DNA of 64,000 nt from assembly GCA_049515655.1 (NCBI GenBank), contig JBEKTW010000013.1, positions 1 through 64,000 on the forward strand, written 5' to 3'. Source of the DNA: JBEKTW01 sp049515655 (GTDB lineage: Bacteria; Bacteroidota; Ignavibacteria; UBA10030; SZUA-254). The position numbers were made by a program, and so were the translations under genes. Each line of letters begins with the position of its first letter. The first letter of the stretch is position 1. Below, one piece after another: positions 44,700-53,725 of this stretch. The notes beneath the pieces were generated by a model. The model made no database searches. It saw only the letters and a program-made list of their open reading frames with translations, and was not told the origin of the DNA.

Positions 44700-45062
44700 C
44701 TATAGTTTGTGGGTGGTTCGGTAAGTCTTAATGTCTCTTCTTACGATTAACATCACCAAGATCAGCAGCACGGTCAAAATCAGCAGTACGATAAGGGCCG
44801 CCGGCCAAATAAAAAATGGGTAACTGGGAATGCCTCGTTTGACACCGATGACTGTGAACAGGTAGATCATTCCCAGAAGCAGCATAGTTGGGATGCTGTA
44901 TGTCATGATTCCCGCGAGCACAGATCCTTGAGCGCGCTCGGGTGGTTTAATATCTCGTTTCAGGAGATCCATTCTCTCTTTATGTGCTCGCTCCCGCCGG
45001 TGATATTCGAAGGCCGCGTATACGATAATGAGAGCCGGCAGCATGAAATCGTTGTAGTTCAT
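44700..45062 (-). CDS. Small membrane protein, DUF6249-like, copy 1
   Basis: From the ATG at 45062 (AGGAAGGG upstream) it has 120 residues: an N-terminal helix, the basic stretch EYHRRERAHKERMDLLKRDIKPP, and two more helices, ending in RRDIKTYRTTHKL. This order matches DUF6249-type proteins. It is divergent from the sigma factor gene, with 153 bases between them, and is a likely member of that regulon; this is inference from position. Confidence 0.65.
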   Translation of the reverse strand: MNYNDFMLPALIIVYAAFEYHRRERAHKERMDLLKRDIKPPERAQGSVLAGIMTYSIPTMLLLGMIYLFTVIGVKRGIPSYPFFIWPAALIVLLILTVLLILVMLIVRRDIKTYRTTHKL

Positions 45063-45215
45063 GATTTTTTCCCTTCCTCTTTCTATGGAGTTAGACAAGG
45101 GTTGATCCGGTTTTCTTTCATTTGAAAGAAAGCGTGTCCGGACGATGTCTAAGAGAGTGGGATCCTTGCTTCAAATTGGTCAAATGGCTATTATGCACGG
45201 GAAAGGAACACGTCG

Positions 45216-45725
45216 TTGCAGCAGCCCGTATCCGGTTTTAATCAAATAATGAGGGAGTATGCAGCACGTGTCTATAACCACGCGCACCGCATGCTGGGCT
45301 CTCGCGAGGATGCCGAAGAAGCAGTGCAGGATGTTTTCCGGAAAGTACATGCCGGCCTGTCTGAATTTCGCGGTGACGCCAAACTTTCCACCTGGATATG
45401 GAGAATCACCACAAATGTTTGTCTCACCCGTCTGTCGAAGAAACGCATGGACGCTGTGCCTGTCGAGGATGGGTTGGTGGATGAAAGTCGCGCCGGGAAT
45501 CCCGAACGTATCCTGATGGAGCAGGAGGAACATGAACGGCTCGCCGGATTGATCGCGGTTCTCGATCCGCATGAGGCGTCTGCGATAAATTTATTTTACT
45601 ACGAAGAGATGAAATACGATGAGATATCAGAGATTCTCGGGATCCCGCCCGGTTCGGTGGCGACTGCGCTCCACCGCGGTAGAGAAAAACTGCGGATGTT
45701 GTGTCTGAAACAGAAAGAAAGATGA
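45216..45725 (+). CDS. ECF RNA polymerase sigma factor
   Basis: A 169-residue sigma-70 family protein. Region 2 is 'YAARVYNHAHRMLGSREDAEEAVQDVFRKVHAGLSEFRGDAKLSTWIWRITTNVCL'; region 4 is 'EMKYDEISEILGIPPGSVATALHRGREKLR', with the helix-turn-helix. There is no region 3, as expected for the ECF class. The start is TTG, with AAAGGA at a proper distance. The stop overlaps the next ATG (ATGA), so it is coupled to its anti-sigma factor. Confidence 0.92.
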   Translation: MQQPVSGFNQIMREYAARVYNHAHRMLGSREDAEEAVQDVFRKVHAGLSEFRGDAKLSTWIWRITTNVCLTRLSKKRMDAVPVEDGLVDESRAGNPERILMEQEEHERLAGLIAVLDPHEASAINLFYYEEMKYDEISEILGIPPGSVATALHRGREKLRMLCLKQKER

Positions 45726-46156
45726 CAATGAACTGTGAAAAATATCGCGAAGAGTTGAATCGTTACCTGGATACCGGCTTGGCCGGACGCTCTCATGATG
45801 CAATGCTGGAACACACACGTTCCTGCGAACAATGCCAGGAATATAGCTCGTCTCTGCTCGATCTGCACACAAAACTGTTGTCTCTACCCAGGGAACAACC
45901 CTCGGCGACATTTCTTCGGGAACTCAGCTCCATCGAGCAGATTCATGTAAAATCACAGCGTGCCGTTGACTGGAAATCGGAGATACGGCATGCGCTTGTG
46001 CTCCTTGCTCCGGTTCCGGTGGTTATTCTTTTTCACCTGTTCTTGGCCGGCCGGGCCGAAATTCTGGAATTCATTATTTTGACGGCCGGGCTCGCTTGGG
46101 TGTTCGCCGGTATCCTGAAACCCCTTTTCTTCAGCCGGATCGGGCAAGGGACATAG
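45722..46156 (+). CDS. Zinc-finger anti-sigma factor, membrane-bound
   Basis: A 144-residue protein starting in the ATGA overlap with the sigma gene. The N-terminus has the zf-HC2 zinc site (Cys near residue 4, then HTRSCEQC as H-x3-C-x2-C) that binds sigma region 4. Two C-terminal membrane helices follow (about 88-107 and 111-130). Release of the sigma factor probably follows a signal at the membrane. The last 45 codons recur at 52181-52318 with 11 synonymous and one non-synonymous difference. Confidence 0.85.
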   Translation: MTMNCEKYREELNRYLDTGLAGRSHDAMLEHTRSCEQCQEYSSSLLDLHTKLLSLPREQPSATFLRELSSIEQIHVKSQRAVDWKSEIRHALVLLAPVPVVILFHLFLAGRAEILEFIILTAGLAWVFAGILKPLFFSRIGQGT

Positions 46157-46331
46157 CCCGACCGGCGCGTGCGATATCACGGGCATCTCCGACCGCCATG
46201 TTTCAATATGCTGCGTAGAAAATCGCTGAGAGTGGCCCCCCGAGGGAGAAGAGATTTATTCAAGCTGCAAATTCGCAAGCTCATCTCAGCGAGACCTCAA
46301 TTTCATTTCGGGCTGAGTGTTAATTCCTCTT
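46019..46331 (+). repeat. 313-bp duplicated segment, copy A
   Basis: Covers the last 45 codons of the anti-sigma gene and about 175 bases after it. Copy B is at 52181-52492 in the same orientation, so the giant T9SS gene and the intron fragment lie between direct repeats. The rest of the 46157-46625 gap, after 46331, shows no gene; AGGAAGGG lies before the next start. Confidence 0.85.
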
Positions 46332-46625
46332 CTCCATCCAGGAAACTCGGTTTTGTTATTGCCGAGAAGAACATCTGAAATATCATTGTGTCGGTCATTG
46401 TTTAGAGATTTAGAATGTTGAAGGGGGCAGCGTAGCTGTCACGGAACTTGCAAGATCAGGACATTCAAGTTTTCCTTGATTCCCTCTGGGATGGTTGTGT
46501 TCTTCGGGAGTGAAGAGTTATTACGTGAAGAGACTTTCGCAATGTCAACAGCTTGCAATTTACCCATCAAAGGGGTACCTTTCTAAGGAAGCATCCCTCA
46601 AGAAGTAATAGGAAGGGTTACGAAA

Positions 46626-49600
46626 ATGAGGCAACTTCGCTTACACGTTGGCATCATTGCACTCACATTACTGTCTACGCTTTCTCTCGCCCAGAGTACG
46701 CGGACTTGGACGCAAACAAGTGTCGCGGACTTTGTTTCCGGAACATCCGAAAATACCGTCGTCACAAATAACTGGGGAGGTGAAGTCCAGTTGGCCCCTC
46801 CTCTGCTTACGAAACAAGCTGATACGGTTGACAATACATTTATCCGCTTTCGGGCCTACAATAAACACCGCCAGTTCATTCGCTATTGGGTGGCTGATCA
46901 GGATCTCTATGTGCAGCGGTATGATTCCCTGGAGCAGACCGTGGGTCCAACGGTGAAAGTAAACGATGGAGATAAACGACCCTATCCTGAAAGTCCTTCG
47001 GTAGGCCTGCTCAACAATGGTTGCTTCTATGTCGCATGGCAAGCCGTGGGAGTGGGGTTCCAGGGACAACTGTTTGACAGTTCAAGCAATAAAGTTGGGG
47101 CAAACCAGACGATTGACGACCGTGCATATGATAATCCATCGGTGCTGGCAAATGAGACCGATGCAACATTTTGGATCTTCGCGTCCATGCTGCTTGGAAG
47201 CACAGACTCGTCAGACTCGATGGCAATATTCTATTGGCGAATGAACTTGCAGGCGAGCGTCATCGACGGTCCCCTCAGAATTCATAGCGTCAACTACAGG
47301 ATTTCAGAGCGGATGCCAAGGGCTATTTCAGACGCAAAGGGAAATACTGTCTTGGTTTATACCGGCTCTAATTCGAGAATGTATGGGGGAGATACAAGAT
47401 TGATGTTGCAGCGGTTCGCAGGCGATGGATCACCATTGAGTTCCATCCTGGAGGTATCCGAAGTCAGAGACATCTCCTTCTATTATCAGCAGATTGCTTT
47501 TGATGGTGCAGGACGATTTCTGGTCGTCTGGGCGGATAGCCGGGATGTCGCCGGCCGTTTTGTCTATGGTCAGCTGTTTGATTCGATCGGTTCGAAGATT
47601 GGCAGGAACTTCCGAGTCGATATTCCGCGAAGTGGCTTTGGAGAGAATAGCCTCTTGGATCTTTTTTGTCAAGATGACTTCTACACGATTTCGTGGCTCA
47701 GCACCAACTCCGTAACCTATGAGCAACTCGTCGTTCGCAATCAATGGCAGTACAATAAGCGCACGGAGGGATGTCTCACTTCCTCCATCCACGATGCCGG
47801 TCCAATAATTCAATCCTATAACAGTCTTTCTTTTGTATGCCAAGCTCCAATCGGGACTTTGGTGAAGTTTCGATTGCGTGCAGGAAATACCTATTCTGAG
47901 CTTGACACTGCTCAATGGTACGGCCCCACCGATTCTATTGACGCCTACTACACCATATCCGGAGAACCTATCAATCCCCGACACGACCAGAAACGCTATA
48001 TGCAATGGAAGGCATACTTTTCATCCAGACAGTGGGGCTCCACTGCTGTTCTGGAAGATGTGTCCGTTGCGTACACTCTTTCCGACGCCGCATCTCCGAC
48101 CGCACCGTCTTCTGTATCAGCCCAGGGGGAACATGGCATGGTCACTCTGGCATGGCAACCTTCGCCGTCCCCCGCAGTTATGGGATATAAGATCTTTCGT
48201 GGTACATCACCTGCATTGTACGACCCCCAATGGACAAAAGAGGTTACCAACTCGACCTTTGTGTTTAATGACACGGCTGTAGCCAACGGAACAAGTTATT
48301 ACTACGCCATTACAGTCTTCGACAGCAACTTCTTAGAGAGCAGTTATTCACCAGAAGTTGCGGCAACACCTTTTGGTATAACAATGTACGTCTCGGTGAC
48401 CGCAGGGGCAGGGGGTGATGGAACTTCTGAGAATCCCTTCTCCACAATTCAGGATGCCATGGCACATGCTCTAGCATTCGATACGGTTCAAGTTCTTCCA
48501 GGTATATACAATGGCAGGGTAATAATCAAGCCGTACGTATCGCTCACAGGCAGCGGTCCCAGGGTAACGGTCATCCAGGCAGGAAACGATTCCGGTATAA
48601 TAACTTGCAAGACACGATCATCGCTCACCGCATTCACCATTAAACAAATTGGCCCGTTGACAGCGCTATGTGCTGTCTGGGCTGGGGACGCAAGCCCAAC
48701 CATTGTCGGGAATGTGATCATAGATGCTTCTTCCCCATCAAGAACCGCGGCTGCTCACAAATCGACTCACGGAAGATATCCCCTAGATGCCCAAGCGGAT
48801 CTCATATTTGCAAACGGAGGGAGCCCCGTTGTGGAAAGAAACTACATCGTTGGATTTGCCGGCATTGGGATCGATGGATCTTCGACGACGTATGCCTCAA
48901 TATCAAACAACATCATGGTGACAGCGGCAGGAGGCATACAAGTGTACAACGATGCTGCCGCTTTCATCACGAACAACACCATCATCGTAACGGGATATGA
49001 CGCGTCACCACGATACGTATGCGGCGAGGGAATCTCACTTTTTAGTTATCCGCCGGGCGATATTCGAAATAATATAATCATTGGCTCCTCACCTTCAGGA
49101 GGTGCCGGACTCATTGCAGGCCCTGCAACCGACTATCAGAGGATGATCATTGCCTATAACAATGTGTGGAATTTCCAGTCCACGTACGAAGCTGTCAAAA
49201 CCGGCCCGGGAAATATCTCAGCAGACCCATTATTTACTAATTCTGCCACAGGGGACTACCGACTGAAATCAGGCTCCCCGTGCCGCAACGCCGGCGATTC
49301 CCGGTCGTCGTACAATAATCTCGACGGTTCGCGGAACGACATGGGGGCATTCGGCGGACCGCATCCAATCGATCCGTCAATTTTCCCCGGATTTGCGGTC
49401 AGTTTTACCCTCGGCAGTACTTCAGGATTTCCCGGAGATACTGTCAGTATTGGCGCCAGCATCGACAACCCCGCCCATCTTTCCTCGCTGCATTTCTCCC
49501 TCGAGTATGATCCGGCCATGATCATTCTCAGTGCGGTCAACAAAACTCAATTGTCGGGTCTGTTTCAACTCGACGTTGACTCTAGCATTCACGGACGCAC

Positions 49601-51575
49601 ATCGATTGCCCTTAGCCAGGCAGGGGAACTAGGTGCGGGCAATGGTGAATTGCTAAAATTTCAGTTCCTCATTGTACCGACAGCCTCCGCCGATCAAGCT
49701 TCACCACTGACCGTCACCGGGTTGCTGGTTCAAGACAGCTCTGGCCAGCCGCTGGTTCTCAGTGGAATTCAACATGGAACGGTCGCCGTGAGTCCTGGAA
49801 GCAATGGGGGACGATATGTATTTGTGGATCAACGGAACACTTCAGGGATGCGAGACGGCACCCGGCACCGTCCTTTCGCGAGCATTCAGAGTGGTATTGG
49901 CCATGCTTCCCCCGGCGACACGGTGATCATTGCTGCCGGTCTTTACAAGGAAGCCATCGTAGTTCCTGATAGCCTCTCTATCCGGGGTAGCGGAGCTAAC
50001 GGAACAATATTGCAGGTCGACAGTGCCGATGCACCCAATGCCGCAGTCACATTCTCTAATTCAAGAGGCTCCAGGATCAGTGGCCTGACAATCTCCAAGT
50101 CGACAAGTTTGGTTGAATGCAACACATCGAGTGTCGAAATATACAATTGCGCCTTGGTCGGTAACTCAAGCGGTGACTCCAAAGTACTATCTCTAAGAGG
50201 CAACTCGCAGGCATCCATTCACGATAACTACTTCGTTGGAGGTACAAGCGGCTTTCCGATCTCGACCACCGACAGCGTGACCGCCACGATTTTCAGAAAC
50301 ATCATTCGATGCAGCGGCCCTGGCTATGGTATTGGCATCACGGGGGGATGCGCTTCGATAAACAACAACCGCATTTACGCTGGCGGGGGAAACGGTTCTG
50401 CGATCACGATTTTCAACTCGCATCATTATGTACAGATCAACAATAACCTCTTCCGTTCAGTGATATCTGAAGGCGGAGGAATTTTGGCTTCCAATAGCGA
50501 CAGCATTGAGATCATCAATAATACTTTTGATACCAAATGGACAGGCATCGAGTGCAGGAATTCTACCGCCATAATTATGAACAACATTGTCACCGGTAAT
50601 CTGATTTTTGGAGTAGGAATGAGTCTGGGTTCGGTCACCTCGTATAATGACGTGTGGGGTAATACGACTGATTATCACAATGGCTCAACTGGGACCGGCG
50701 ATATTTCTCACGACCCCTGGTTTGTGGACGTGGAACATGAAAACTACCGGCTCCTCCCCAACTCTCCATGCAAAAATGCTGGCAATCCTGATCCAGCTTA
50801 TTACAACCCGGATTCATCTCGAAATGACATGGGATTGCTTGGCGGACGAGGATTAGACACAACCTTTTTCCAGCCGGGCGGAACGGTCCTACAAATACTA
50901 GGAACACAGATTGCGGTCAATGAAACTGTCGTTGTTCCAGTTTCTGGCTCGCTTCTACGGGGAACTGCGACGGCAGACCTGCAACTCGCCTATAATCCAT
51001 CCCAACTTGACTTTGTTGGAGCCAAAACAACTCCACAAACGTCAATGTTTTCGCTCTCACAATCGCAGGATATACCCGGGAACGTAACCCTTACCCTTCG
51101 TAGCTTTCACGGTCTCTCGCACGATTCTCTCAGTATCGTTGAGGTTCACTTTGTGGCTCGCCAAACAAAAGGAAACAGTTCGGTAACATTTCGTTCTGCA
51201 AAACTGTACAATGAAACAACTGCAGAAATCCCGATTTCGAAACTCATCAGTGGAACTGTCGTCGTCACTTCCGTGGATGAGAAACAGACCGCACCACACT
51301 CATTTTCACTCAAACAGAATTATCCCAATCCCTTCAATCCTTCAACGACATTGCAGTACACTATCGCAAGGGCGACCCATGTCGAGCTGAAAGTCTATAA
51401 TATCCTCGGTCAGCAAATCAAGACCCTCATTTCTGAAATGGAATTGCCTGGAAGTTACAAAATTGTTTGGGACGGCACCAACGCCGTTCGTGTTCCTTTG
51501 TCATCGGGCGTATATATTGGGGTGCTACAGGCGGGAGATTTTCGACAAGCTATCAAGATGCTCCTTCTTAGATAG
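46626..51575 (+). CDS. Giant T9SS protein with duplicated beta-helix/cohesin layout
   Basis: A 1649-residue exported protein (signal peptide to about SLAQ, residue 23). About 30-485 is a large beta-rich region with propeller-like blades. Then come a fibronectin III domain (bases 48098-48380), a right-handed beta-helix with DUF1565-like start (48383-49320, 'MYVSVTAGAGGDGTSENPFSTIQDAM'), a cohesin-like domain (49385-49790), a second beta-helix (49815-50850), a second cohesin-like domain (50885-51265) and a T9SS type A sorting domain (51295-51575). Each helix ends in the same 'YxNxDxSRNDMGxxGG' linker, which shows an internal duplication. AGGAAGGG precedes the start. It probably binds or degrades polysaccharide outside the cell; no catalytic residues are clear. 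Confidence 0.85.
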   Translation: MRQLRLHVGIIALTLLSTLSLAQSTRTWTQTSVADFVSGTSENTVVTNNWGGEVQLAPPLLTKQADTVDNTFIRFRAYNKHRQFIRYWVADQDLYVQRYDSLEQTVGPTVKVNDGDKRPYPESPSVGLLNNGCFYVAWQAVGVGFQGQLFDSSSNKVGANQTIDDRAYDNPSVLANETDATFWIFASMLLGSTDSSDSMAIFYWRMNLQASVIDGPLRIHSVNYRISERMPRAISDAKGNTVLVYTGSNSRMYGGDTRLMLQRFAGDGSPLSSILEVSEVRDISFYYQQIAFDGAGRFLVVWADSRDVAGRFVYGQLFDSIGSKIGRNFRVDIPRSGFGENSLLDLFCQDDFYTISWLSTNSVTYEQLVVRNQWQYNKRTEGCLTSSIHDAGPIIQSYNSLSFVCQAPIGTLVKFRLRAGNTYSELDTAQWYGPTDSIDAYYTISGEPINPRHDQKRYMQWKAYFSSRQWGSTAVLEDVSVAYTLSDAASPTAPSSVSAQGEHGMVTLAWQPSPSPAVMGYKIFRGTSPALYDPQWTKEVTNSTFVFNDTAVANGTSYYYAITVFDSNFLESSYSPEVAATPFGITMYVSVTAGAGGDGTSENPFSTIQDAMAHALAFDTVQVLPGIYNGRVIIKPYVSLTGSGPRVTVIQAGNDSGIITCKTRSSLTAFTIKQIGPLTALCAVWAGDASPTIVGNVIIDASSPSRTAAAHKSTHGRYPLDAQADLIFANGGSPVVERNYIVGFAGIGIDGSSTTYASISNNIMVTAAGGIQVYNDAAAFITNNTIIVTGYDASPRYVCGEGISLFSYPPGDIRNNIIIGSSPSGGAGLIAGPATDYQRMIIAYNNVWNFQSTYEAVKTGPGNISADPLFTNSATGDYRLKSGSPCRNAGDSRSSYNNLDGSRNDMGAFGGPHPIDPSIFPGFAVSFTLGSTSGFPGDTVSIGASIDNPAHLSSLHFSLEYDPAMIILSAVNKTQLSGLFQLDVDSSIHGRTSIALSQAGELGAGNGELLKFQFLIVPTASADQASPLTVTGLLVQDSSGQPLVLSGIQHGTVAVSPGSNGGRYVFVDQRNTSGMRDGTRHRPFASIQSGIGHASPGDTVIIAAGLYKEAIVVPDSLSIRGSGANGTILQVDSADAPNAAVTFSNSRGSRISGLTISKSTSLVECNTSSVEIYNCALVGNSSGDSKVLSLRGNSQASIHDNYFVGGTSGFPISTTDSVTATIFRNIIRCSGPGYGIGITGGCASINNNRIYAGGGNGSAITIFNSHHYVQINNNLFRSVISEGGGILASNSDSIEIINNTFDTKWTGIECRNSTAIIMNNIVTGNLIFGVGMSLGSVTSYNDVWGNTTDYHNGSTGTGDISHDPWFVDVEHENYRLLPNSPCKNAGNPDPAYYNPDSSRNDMGLLGGRGLDTTFFQPGGTVLQILGTQIAVNETVVVPVSGSLLRGTATADLQLAYNPSQLDFVGAKTTPQTSMFSLSQSQDIPGNVTLTLRSFHGLSHDSLSIVEVHFVARQTKGNSSVTFRSAKLYNETTAEIPISKLISGTVVVTSVDEKQTAPHSFSLKQNYPNPFNPSTTLQYTIARATHVELKVYNILGQQIKTLISEMELPGSYKIVWDGTNAVRVPLSSGVYIGVLQAGDFRQAIKMLLLR

Positions 51576-51746
51576 CATCAAGTAGAAAAGCACGATGAAC
51601 CTGCGCGGGGGTGTTCCCACTCGTTCACCGCAAAGAACAATCCTGGACCATATGCCGATAGCTCTCCCTCCGGCCCTTCGGAGAAGCGAAGCCTCTGTAG
51701 AGTAGGACAATAGTGTAACTTTCGTTATTTCTACTGAACCCTCATC

Positions 51747-51780
51747 AAACCGTACGTGAGGTTTTCCCTCATACGGCTTT
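51747..51780 (-). ncRNA. Group II intron domain V
   Basis: A 34-base hairpin on the minus strand: AAAGCCGTATGAGG, a GAAAA-type tip and CCTCACGTACGGTTT. It has the length, the near-terminal GCCGT/ACGGT pairing and the bulge expected of domain V. Confidence 0.85.
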
Positions 51781-51802
51781 CCTGAATGTTCATACTTTCC
51801 GG

Positions 51803-52180
51803 CTATAGCTGACAAACTTTGTAGTTGCAAAACAAGCCCAGTTTGCCATAGATGTAATCAGAGTCAACTCTATTCCAACCGTAGCCCCGCCGTCCTTTGC
51901 GTCGTTGCAGCGTATGCCGCACTCGTTTGTTCACAAAATCGGCGAGTCTGCCGAACGTCTCCGAGGCGTCCCCAATCCGGAAGTAGCCTACCCACCCGCG
52001 CAGAAAACGATTCGCCCTCTGCACCTGCTCCTTCATTCGCAACGGCAGTGAGTGGTGAAGAAGACTTCTCACCTTCTCTCGGAACCGTTGCTCACTTCGC
52101 TTGCTGGGTGACACCAAAATCAAATCCGTTCCTGTCTTCCTGTTCTGGACGTTCCGAAATTGAAAACCGAGGAAGTTCAC
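51803..52180 (-). pseudogene. C-terminal fragment of group II intron reverse transcriptase/maturase
   Basis: About 125 codons matching the LtrA-type C-terminus: 'VNFLGFQFRN', 'ILVSPSKRSEQRFREKVRSLL', 'RANRFLRGWVGYFRIGDASETF', 'DFVNKRVRHTLQRRKGRRGYGW'. This is the maturase X/GIIM region. The whole reverse-transcriptase domain is missing, so it cannot be active. The frame is still open, even into the antisense of the neighbouring anti-sigma fragment, which suggests recent truncation. Confidence 0.85.
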
Positions 52181-52318
52181 GTGGTTATTCTTTTTCACCT
52201 GTTTCTGGCCGGTCGGGCGGAAATTCTGGAATTCATCATTCTGACGGCGGGGCTCGCCTGGGTGTTCGTCGGAATCCTGAAACCACTTTTTTTCAGCCGG
52301 ATCGGGCAAGGGACATAG
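52181..52318 (+). pseudogene. C-terminal fragment of a second anti-sigma gene
   Basis: Encodes VILFHLFLAGRAEILEF... through SRIGQGT and a stop, the last 45 codons of the gene at 45722-46156. Against that gene I count 11 synonymous and one non-synonymous change (Ala to Val). The similarity continues downstream to 52492. No start or upstream part exists; the left edge joins the intron remnant. Confidence 0.85.
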
Positions 52319-52583
52319 CCGAACTGGCGCGGACGATATCGTGAGGATCTCCGCCAGGCATGTTCGATATGTCGCGGAGGGTATCGCTGGTATTGGACCG
52401 CAGAGGGAGAAGAAATTCATTCAAGCTGCCAATTCGCAAGCTCATCTCGGCGGGACCTCAATCTCTTCTCGGGCTGAGTGTTGATTCCTCTTTTCTTCTC
52501 GTCTGACATCCCGGAGGAACCATTCCGCCTGACCTTTCTTGGGCTTCCTTGGCAATCAAAGGAGCCACTCTTCCACGAAAAGA

Positions 52584-52661
52584 AGGTTATACCCTAATTT
52601 CATTTTTGCATAAATAAGGATATATCCTTATATTAATTTGAATAAAATGAGGATATAACCT
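52584..52661 (+). promoter_or_regulatory. Three operator-like sites, 33 bp apart, before mobile mystery A
   Basis: AGGTTATACCCT (52584-52595), AGGATATATCCT (52617-52628) and AGGATATAACCT (52650-52661) share the pattern AGGnTATAnCCT; the middle one is a perfect palindrome. Start-to-start distances are both exactly 33 bp. The third site covers the GAGG ribosome site and ends two bases before the ATG. They most likely bind the HTH protein encoded next, giving autoregulation. Confidence 0.7.
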
Positions 52662-52662
52662 A

Positions 52663-53127
52663 ATGATCAATCCGAACAGAAGGCTCCTAGTAGAACAACT
52701 TGACGAAAAGCTTGAAAAATTGCTGGTCTTGAGGCAAATGGGCGTCCCGTCAAAGGGGTGGATAAACGCTATTAGAACCGCCATGAATATGTCCTTGGTG
52801 CAGCTCGCAAAGCGACTCAAAATAACATCGGTCAGCGTCAGAGAGATTGAAGAGCGGGAAAAAAACAAGAATATCACCTTGAAGAAATTGACGCAGGTCG
52901 CCGAGGCATTGAGTCTTCAGCTCGTTTATGGGTTTATTCCGAGAGATTCTTCCATCGAAAAGATGATAGAACACCGCGCACTCCAAGTCGCGCGTGAAAT
53001 TGTGATGAGAACTTCCCACACGATGGAACTCGAGGAACAAGAAAACAGAGAGACGCGATTGCAGAAAGCGATCAAGGATAGAGCAAAACAAATACAACAA
53101 GAAATGCCCAAGTATTTATGGGACTAG
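52663..53127 (+). CDS. Mobile mystery protein A (HTH regulator)
   Basis: A 154-residue protein with an Xre-like helix-turn-helix at about 40-85 ('MSLVQLAKRLKITSVSVREIEEREKNKNITLKKLTQVAEAL'), preceded by 'QLDEKL' and followed by 'LVYGFIPRDSSIEKMIE', the usual order for mobile mystery protein A. The C-terminal half is a charged helix. It probably serves as antitoxin and repressor for the Fic protein. GAGG is ten bases upstream, inside an operator-like site. The last ten bases overlap the start of the next gene. Confidence 0.85.
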   Translation: MINPNRRLLVEQLDEKLEKLLVLRQMGVPSKGWINAIRTAMNMSLVQLAKRLKITSVSVREIEEREKNKNITLKKLTQVAEALSLQLVYGFIPRDSSIEKMIEHRALQVAREIVMRTSHTMELEEQENRETRLQKAIKDRAKQIQQEMPKYLWD

Positions 53128-53714
53128 AACTCGATTACGCAAATGGCCAAACTCCTCTTGATGAAGACGAGAAAGAGGGCTTGCTCATTGATAGCATCAC
53201 GACGCGAGGGGAGCTTGATGAGTTTGAACAACTCGGCGTGGAAAAAGCCATTGAATGGACAATGAAGAGAAAACTTCAAGTTGAACAGATCTTAGCCGAG
53301 GCTTTTGTGAGGGAATTGCACAAGAGGATGTTTGGTGATATCTGGAGATGGGCCGGCCAATTCAGAACATCGAACAAGAATCTTGGAGTAGACAAATCCC
53401 AGATTCCTATCGAGTTAAAGAAGCTGATGGATGACTGCCGATATTGGATTCATGAGGAGACTTTCGCCGCGGATGAAATTGCGGTGAGGTTCAGCCATCG
53501 GATTGTCACGATTCATCCCTTCGCGAACGGCAACGGGAGACATTCGCGATTGATTGCAGATATTCTGGTGAGCCACGGATTTGGTAAGCCCCATTTTTCA
53601 TGGGGAAGCATTAATCTGACTGCAAAAGGCGAAGCAAGGTCAAGGTACATAGGAGCTCTCAAAGAAGCCGATCAAAACAACTACGAGCCGCTCATTCAAT
53701 TCGCAAGGCTGTAA
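53118..53714 (+). CDS. Mobile mystery protein B (Fic domain)
   Basis: A 198-residue protein with the Fic active-site motif HPFANGNGRHSR (about 134-145): the catalytic His, the Gly-Asn-Gly anion loop and the Arg are all present. 'DIWRWAGQFRTSNKNLGV' is the typical flap region. Fic proteins transfer AMP or related groups to target proteins. The pairing with protein A and the overlap (start inside the upstream gene) match the known two-gene unit, which behaves like a toxin-antitoxin system. The inhibitory motif of antitoxins is not obvious in protein A. Confidence 0.9.
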   Translation: MGLELDYANGQTPLDEDEKEGLLIDSITTRGELDEFEQLGVEKAIEWTMKRKLQVEQILAEAFVRELHKRMFGDIWRWAGQFRTSNKNLGVDKSQIPIELKKLMDDCRYWIHEETFAADEIAVRFSHRIVTIHPFANGNGRHSRLIADILVSHGFGKPHFSWGSINLTAKGEARSRYIGALKEADQNNYEPLIQFARL

Positions 53715-53725
53715 GAGCTCAGACT

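Larger units (their letters stand above)
51690..52180 (-). mobile_element. 3' remnant of a group II intron
   Basis: Two independent parts in the right order on the minus strand: the maturase C-terminus (51803-52180) and intron domain V (51747-51780), with domain VI-like sequence to about 51690. The 5' part is gone; the left of the remnant joins abruptly to the anti-sigma copy at 52180/52181. A CTCCG/CGGAG hairpin (51668-51683) lies next to the presumed 3' end. The exact 3' splice position was not determined. The 51576-51690 stretch has nothing else. Confidence 0.75.

Noticed and set aside
46169..46378. Small frame downstream of the anti-sigma gene, also open in the second copy
   Set aside because: Differences between the copies fall at all codon positions, unlike the anti-sigma part, so it does not look translated.
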